Source: Laguncularia racemosa
Lineage: Eukaryota > Streptophyta > Magnoliopsida > Myrtales > Combretaceae
DNA length: 64,000 bases
Direction of reading: 5' to 3'
Assembly (NCBI GenBank): GCA_037954665.1
Contig: JBBMOL010000072.1
Coordinates: 1,948,340 to 2,012,339, forward strand
Below the pieces are notes generated by a model. It was not told the origin of the DNA and made no database searches. It was given only the letters and a program-made list of their open reading frames with translations. Positions 60,764 through 64,000 of this stretch are shown here, in pieces. How positions within the stretch are numbered: the stretch's first letter is position 1; the number at the start of each line of letters is the position of its first letter. The position numbers and the translations under genes are program-made.

Positions 60764-62735
60764 CTAAGCTTTCACTGGTGTCTCACTGGCAACTTTCGTT
60801 GAATACAACCTAATGCTTTCAGACTTCTCATCAGCTGCCCAGAGTTCTGGTAGAGCTTCCCGGATGTTATGGATGCTCTCAAGTGCAAAATCTACCCCTT
60901 TGGGACGATGAGAAGTGCCAATCTGGAAACAAGTTGTAATTAGTTGTAGAACATCATAACACTTCCATAAATAATTATCAAAGTCCTAATCCATAATCGT
61001 TGTGGAGTCCCATTTGCTTACCAATATGGTGTGGAGTCCCATTTGCTTTCCAGTTTGCAAGTTACCGAAACTATCATCGAAGAACAACTGCAAAAGAAAC
61101 AAATATGATGTTACAAAGACATGGTTATATATACAGATGACACAGGGTGCATCTGTTTCAGGAAAGACACTCCTGATATTCTCTACTATAGTTGTCATAT
61201 AAGGATCGAAAAGGATTTTACTATATTGCGAATTAAGCAGACATAAGCAACTTCTGTAGGGATTTAGGATGCTTTTTTTTCCACAGAAGACATTCCTGAC
61301 CTTATCCAATATAGTTTTTATACAACAGCGACTGACTAAAATGAAAAATGTAAGGACTAAATTAGTTTCCATTTGACACAACATTTTTCAGCTTTAGTTA
61401 ACAGGCACAACTGTCAACACTGTCACCTTCCACAACCATTTACTTCTAAGAAAAAAGTTCCTGTCAAACATATACACATGAAATAGAAACCCATCTGATA
61501 CTTAAAGATCAATGGAACCGATAAAAGGGATGAGGTCTTACTGTTTTGTGAGGATTAATATTAGCTATCTTGAAAACTTCTTTAAATGCCTCTTCAAATG
61601 GTTTACAAACAACCGGAGTCCTTGGGACCACTGATTTAGCCTCACCACTGGATGAGTTCACTGAAACTGCTTCATCACTGGAAATGGGACTCGTCTCAGC
61701 ATATCTTGTATCAACAACATTACCATTAGCAGCAGAGTTACTCGCATTGCTAGGGTTAAGGGTCTCAAAGCATATAATCCCTTCAAAGCAGTCCTCTAAT
61801 CCCAGCCTGCTGAGAGCCCTATGTGCATGAGCATTGTCTGCATTTGTAAAGACCTAGAATACAAGGCAAAGAAATTTGTATTTATTGTTTTCCATAAGCA
61901 AATGACTAATAGTGTAGTCTTGAAATGTTCAGTCAATGGTGATAATTGTAGCAAATAGGCACAATGGAATGTAAAACTTACAATTCTACGGACAGGCATG
62001 CTAAGCAAGAGTTGCCTTAGCACAGGGTCAGGTTTCAGCAAATTGTATGGCAATCTCCCATGAACATAACTGCAAAAGGTGAGAAAATCAAACACATTTA
62101 TCTCATGTTATTGAATCAAATGCTTGTACTCTATATCCATGTCATTCAGGAAAAGAGAAAAGAAAGGAAGGAACAAAAGCACTGGATAAAATAGGTTAAG
62201 AAGAAGCAAGTACCCATGGAAGTCGTCATAGTCAAAATCATAGCCAATGGCCTGAAATAAGTTAATTACCAGAAGAAAGTCATTTAGCAATTTTGACAAA
62301 ATGTTCTGCCAAAAATTCGTTAGAAAAGATAGTGCTTATCCATACCCTTAGACCAGCCATTGTTGTCCCATACTCTTTGTACAATGAAAGACACATCTCA
62401 GGCACTTTGCTTTCTTCGATGTGAAGTTTCTGAATCATATACTCTGCAGGGGAACCCCAGAAAGATATCACAACATTGCTTAGAGAGGAAAACACATCCA
62501 CGTATCAAACATCCAAAAGCAGCTTACCTTGAATATTTTTGGTAACTACCACAGAAAGGCCGGAACTAAAGGGATAAAGAGTATCATCTAGATCTACAAG
62601 TGTAAAAAATCATCCATGAGATCCCACTCTAAAAGCACATTATGGATAAATGAGACACGTAGAGCAAGACTTACCAAATAATAGACATTCGTATTTGGGT
62701 TCTGAAGCCTTCTGGTAAGTATCCTCATAAGCCAT
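60764..62735 (-). CDS. HAD-superfamily hydrolase, SDT1/pyrimidine 5'-nucleotidase-like
   Basis: Eight coding exons on the minus strand: 62735-62675, 62593-62528, 62443-62346, 62251-62214, 62069-61982, 61853-61542, 61087-61022 and 60922-60764. All are GT-AG with matching phases, giving 888 nt and 295 aa. Motif I is DLDDTLYP at the exon 1/2 join (Asp nucleophile and acid/base), motif II is VFTNADNAHAHRAL, the motif III lysine is in VCKPFEEAF, and motif IV is LFFDDSFGN. The small cap follows motif I (TKNIQEYMIQKLHI ... YDFDYDDFHG). This is the 'suppressor of disruption of TFIIS' family, related to yeast Sdt1/Phm8 nucleotidases; the plant substrate is uncertain. A Ser/Asn-rich insert lies in exon 6. 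It is cytosolic by absence of a signal. The order MPP6-HAD, both on the minus strand, agrees with AT5G59460/AT5G59480 as I recall them. Confidence 0.92.
61002..61059. repeat. 29-bp tandem duplication across the exon 7 donor of the HAD gene
   Basis: GTGGAGTCCCATTTGCTT occurs at 61002-61019 (intron) and 61031-61048 (exon 7). The two 21-bp copies differ at one base, and that base turns exon GAAAGC into the intron donor GTAAGC. Confidence 0.85.
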
Positions 62736-64000
62736 TTTCTAGAAGATTGCAAAAACAAATTGGACAGAGAAAGATATCTGAAGACAAATCCCGGCATCAA
62801 AAAAATCATCAGCAAACCAGAAAAATAGGCAGCATAAATTTTTATAAATGCACAATTTCTTTTACGTAGCAACATTAAATATTTTGCACAACACATGCCC
62901 CATCTTTCTTGATGATGTATTTATGACATTTATCAAATATCACTAACTATAGTGCTTTATGAATCTACACTATCTTAACCAGATTTTACTCTATACATGC
63001 ACAAGTGCAGATAAATTTAATCATGAAAACAGAGGAAGGAAGTGTGTATCGGGCATGGAAAAATCACTTTAGGATGTGTAAAGATCACATAGATAGACAA
63101 TTCGCTCACAGCTTTTCAGTCCGACCGTCCTCATATAATAAAACATTTTATGCACTGTATAAGACAATGGATCATCCCAAAATCAGAAAAATTGACAAAA
63201 AAGTGAAAAACACAATGCCTATCCCCAATGGATTTGGCTATTTAATCCGACCACCCTAGTCATTTATACACTAAATAAGAGCATGGATCATCCCAAAATT
63301 AAAAAAGCATGTGTTAAAAAATAAAAAGTGAAAAACACAATGCTTAACCCAAAATCAAACACAAAAAAACCCAAACTTAAGTATCATAAAAAACAAACTT
63401 CATCACATACTTGAGGAACAATAAACATGTAACATATATTTAACCCAAACTCAAACCCAGAAAAAAAAAAAAAAAGGGCCAAACTTCATAACATTCTTCA
63501 GATATTTAAGATGCTAATATGTAAACTGTACTTGTCCCACTAAAAACCCCTACCCTTCATTACATTCTAGTGGAACAACAAAACTGTAACATATGCTCAT
63601 CCCTAAAACAAACAAAAGGGAAAAAAATTATCACATTATTTTGATACAAGAAAAATCCAATGTTTCCTATATTTTCTTCATGTGATCTATCGATCTTGTC
63701 GTCATTCAATACAAGTAAAGTAAAAAAAAGAAGTAAAACATACCCAAATAAGGCAAATGAAGTAACATAAATATAAATGTTAGCGATACTAGCAAGTAAA
63801 GAATCCTCATGAGACACAACACACTTTACAAAACAATTCTCGATGGAAAACCGAGAAGAAAAGAAAAAGATGATACCTGATGTAAAATTCAAAATGTAAC
63901 AACTTGCAGATAGCAGAAGAGAGGGAAAGAGAATGAGGGTTGGAATGAAACATGGCTGTGTTTAAATAAAGGAAGCAGTAACCTTGAACAGTTTACCTTC
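62736..64000 (-). other. 5'-UTR, probable leader intron and promoter of the HAD gene
   Basis: Read on the minus strand, an acceptor TTGCAATCTTCTAG lies just before AAAATGG at 62738. A plausible donor (ATCAG|GTATCATC) is near 63876, and a TTTATTTAAACAC TATA-like element near 63960, so a leader intron of about 1.1 kb is likely. The interior is AT-rich with poly-A tracts, and the frames at 63005-63259 and 63560-63892 show no family motif. The region to the window end is not otherwise assigned. Confidence 0.4.

Overview
The window looks like nuclear DNA of a eudicot plant. It is AT-rich, the genes are split by introns with GT-AG borders, 5'-UTR introns are present, and the repeats are typical plant families (MuDR-type MULE, SIRE-like Ty1/copia, LINE, hAT-like MITE). 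The species cannot be named from sequence alone. No bacterial features, CRISPR arrays, rRNA or tRNA genes were seen.

Layout. From about 2.4 to 26.9 kb lies a direct tandem duplication of a LISCL-type GRAS transcription-factor gene. Copy A spans about 2436-10036 (CDS 7078-9444) and copy B about 12528-26901 (CDS 23878-26250). The copies match through promoter, 5'-UTR intron, CDS and 3'-UTR. The spacer (10037-12527) holds a Ty1/copia gag-protease relic and an LTR-like fragment. Copy B is split by a roughly 7.95 kb MULE (14496-22447), recognised by terminal inverted repeats, an imperfect 9-bp target duplication and the empty site in copy A. The MULE carries a decayed MuDR transposase (minus strand), a convergent decayed plant mobile domain (PMD) gene (plus strand), a ~145-bp satellite and a 36-G run.

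From 27 to 48 kb there is mainly repeat and intergenic DNA. It holds three copies of a promoter/first-exon-like segment, the 3' part of a SIRE-type Ty1/copia element (RNase H end, env-like third ORF, PPT and LTR, minus strand), and a trinucleotide-biased block that switches strand.

From 48 to 64 kb there is a gene block: a third intronless-CDS GRAS gene (SCL11-like, plus), the exosome cofactor MPP6 (minus, 5 coding exons, LINE relic in intron 2), then a HAD-family nucleotidase-like gene (minus, 8 coding exons). GRAS-MPP6-HAD resembles the Arabidopsis AT5G59450-AT5G59460-AT5G59480 neighbourhood as I recall it. The three GRAS proteins share LISCL N-terminal motifs and the complete GRAS domain, so they are probably nuclear transcriptional co-regulators. 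MPP6 serves rRNA/RNA processing, and the HAD protein is a soluble phosphatase-type enzyme. No new multi-gene system is evident. The most informative structures are the MULE/PMD insertion in one duplicate, the promoter loss between duplicates, and an intron donor lying in duplicated exon sequence.
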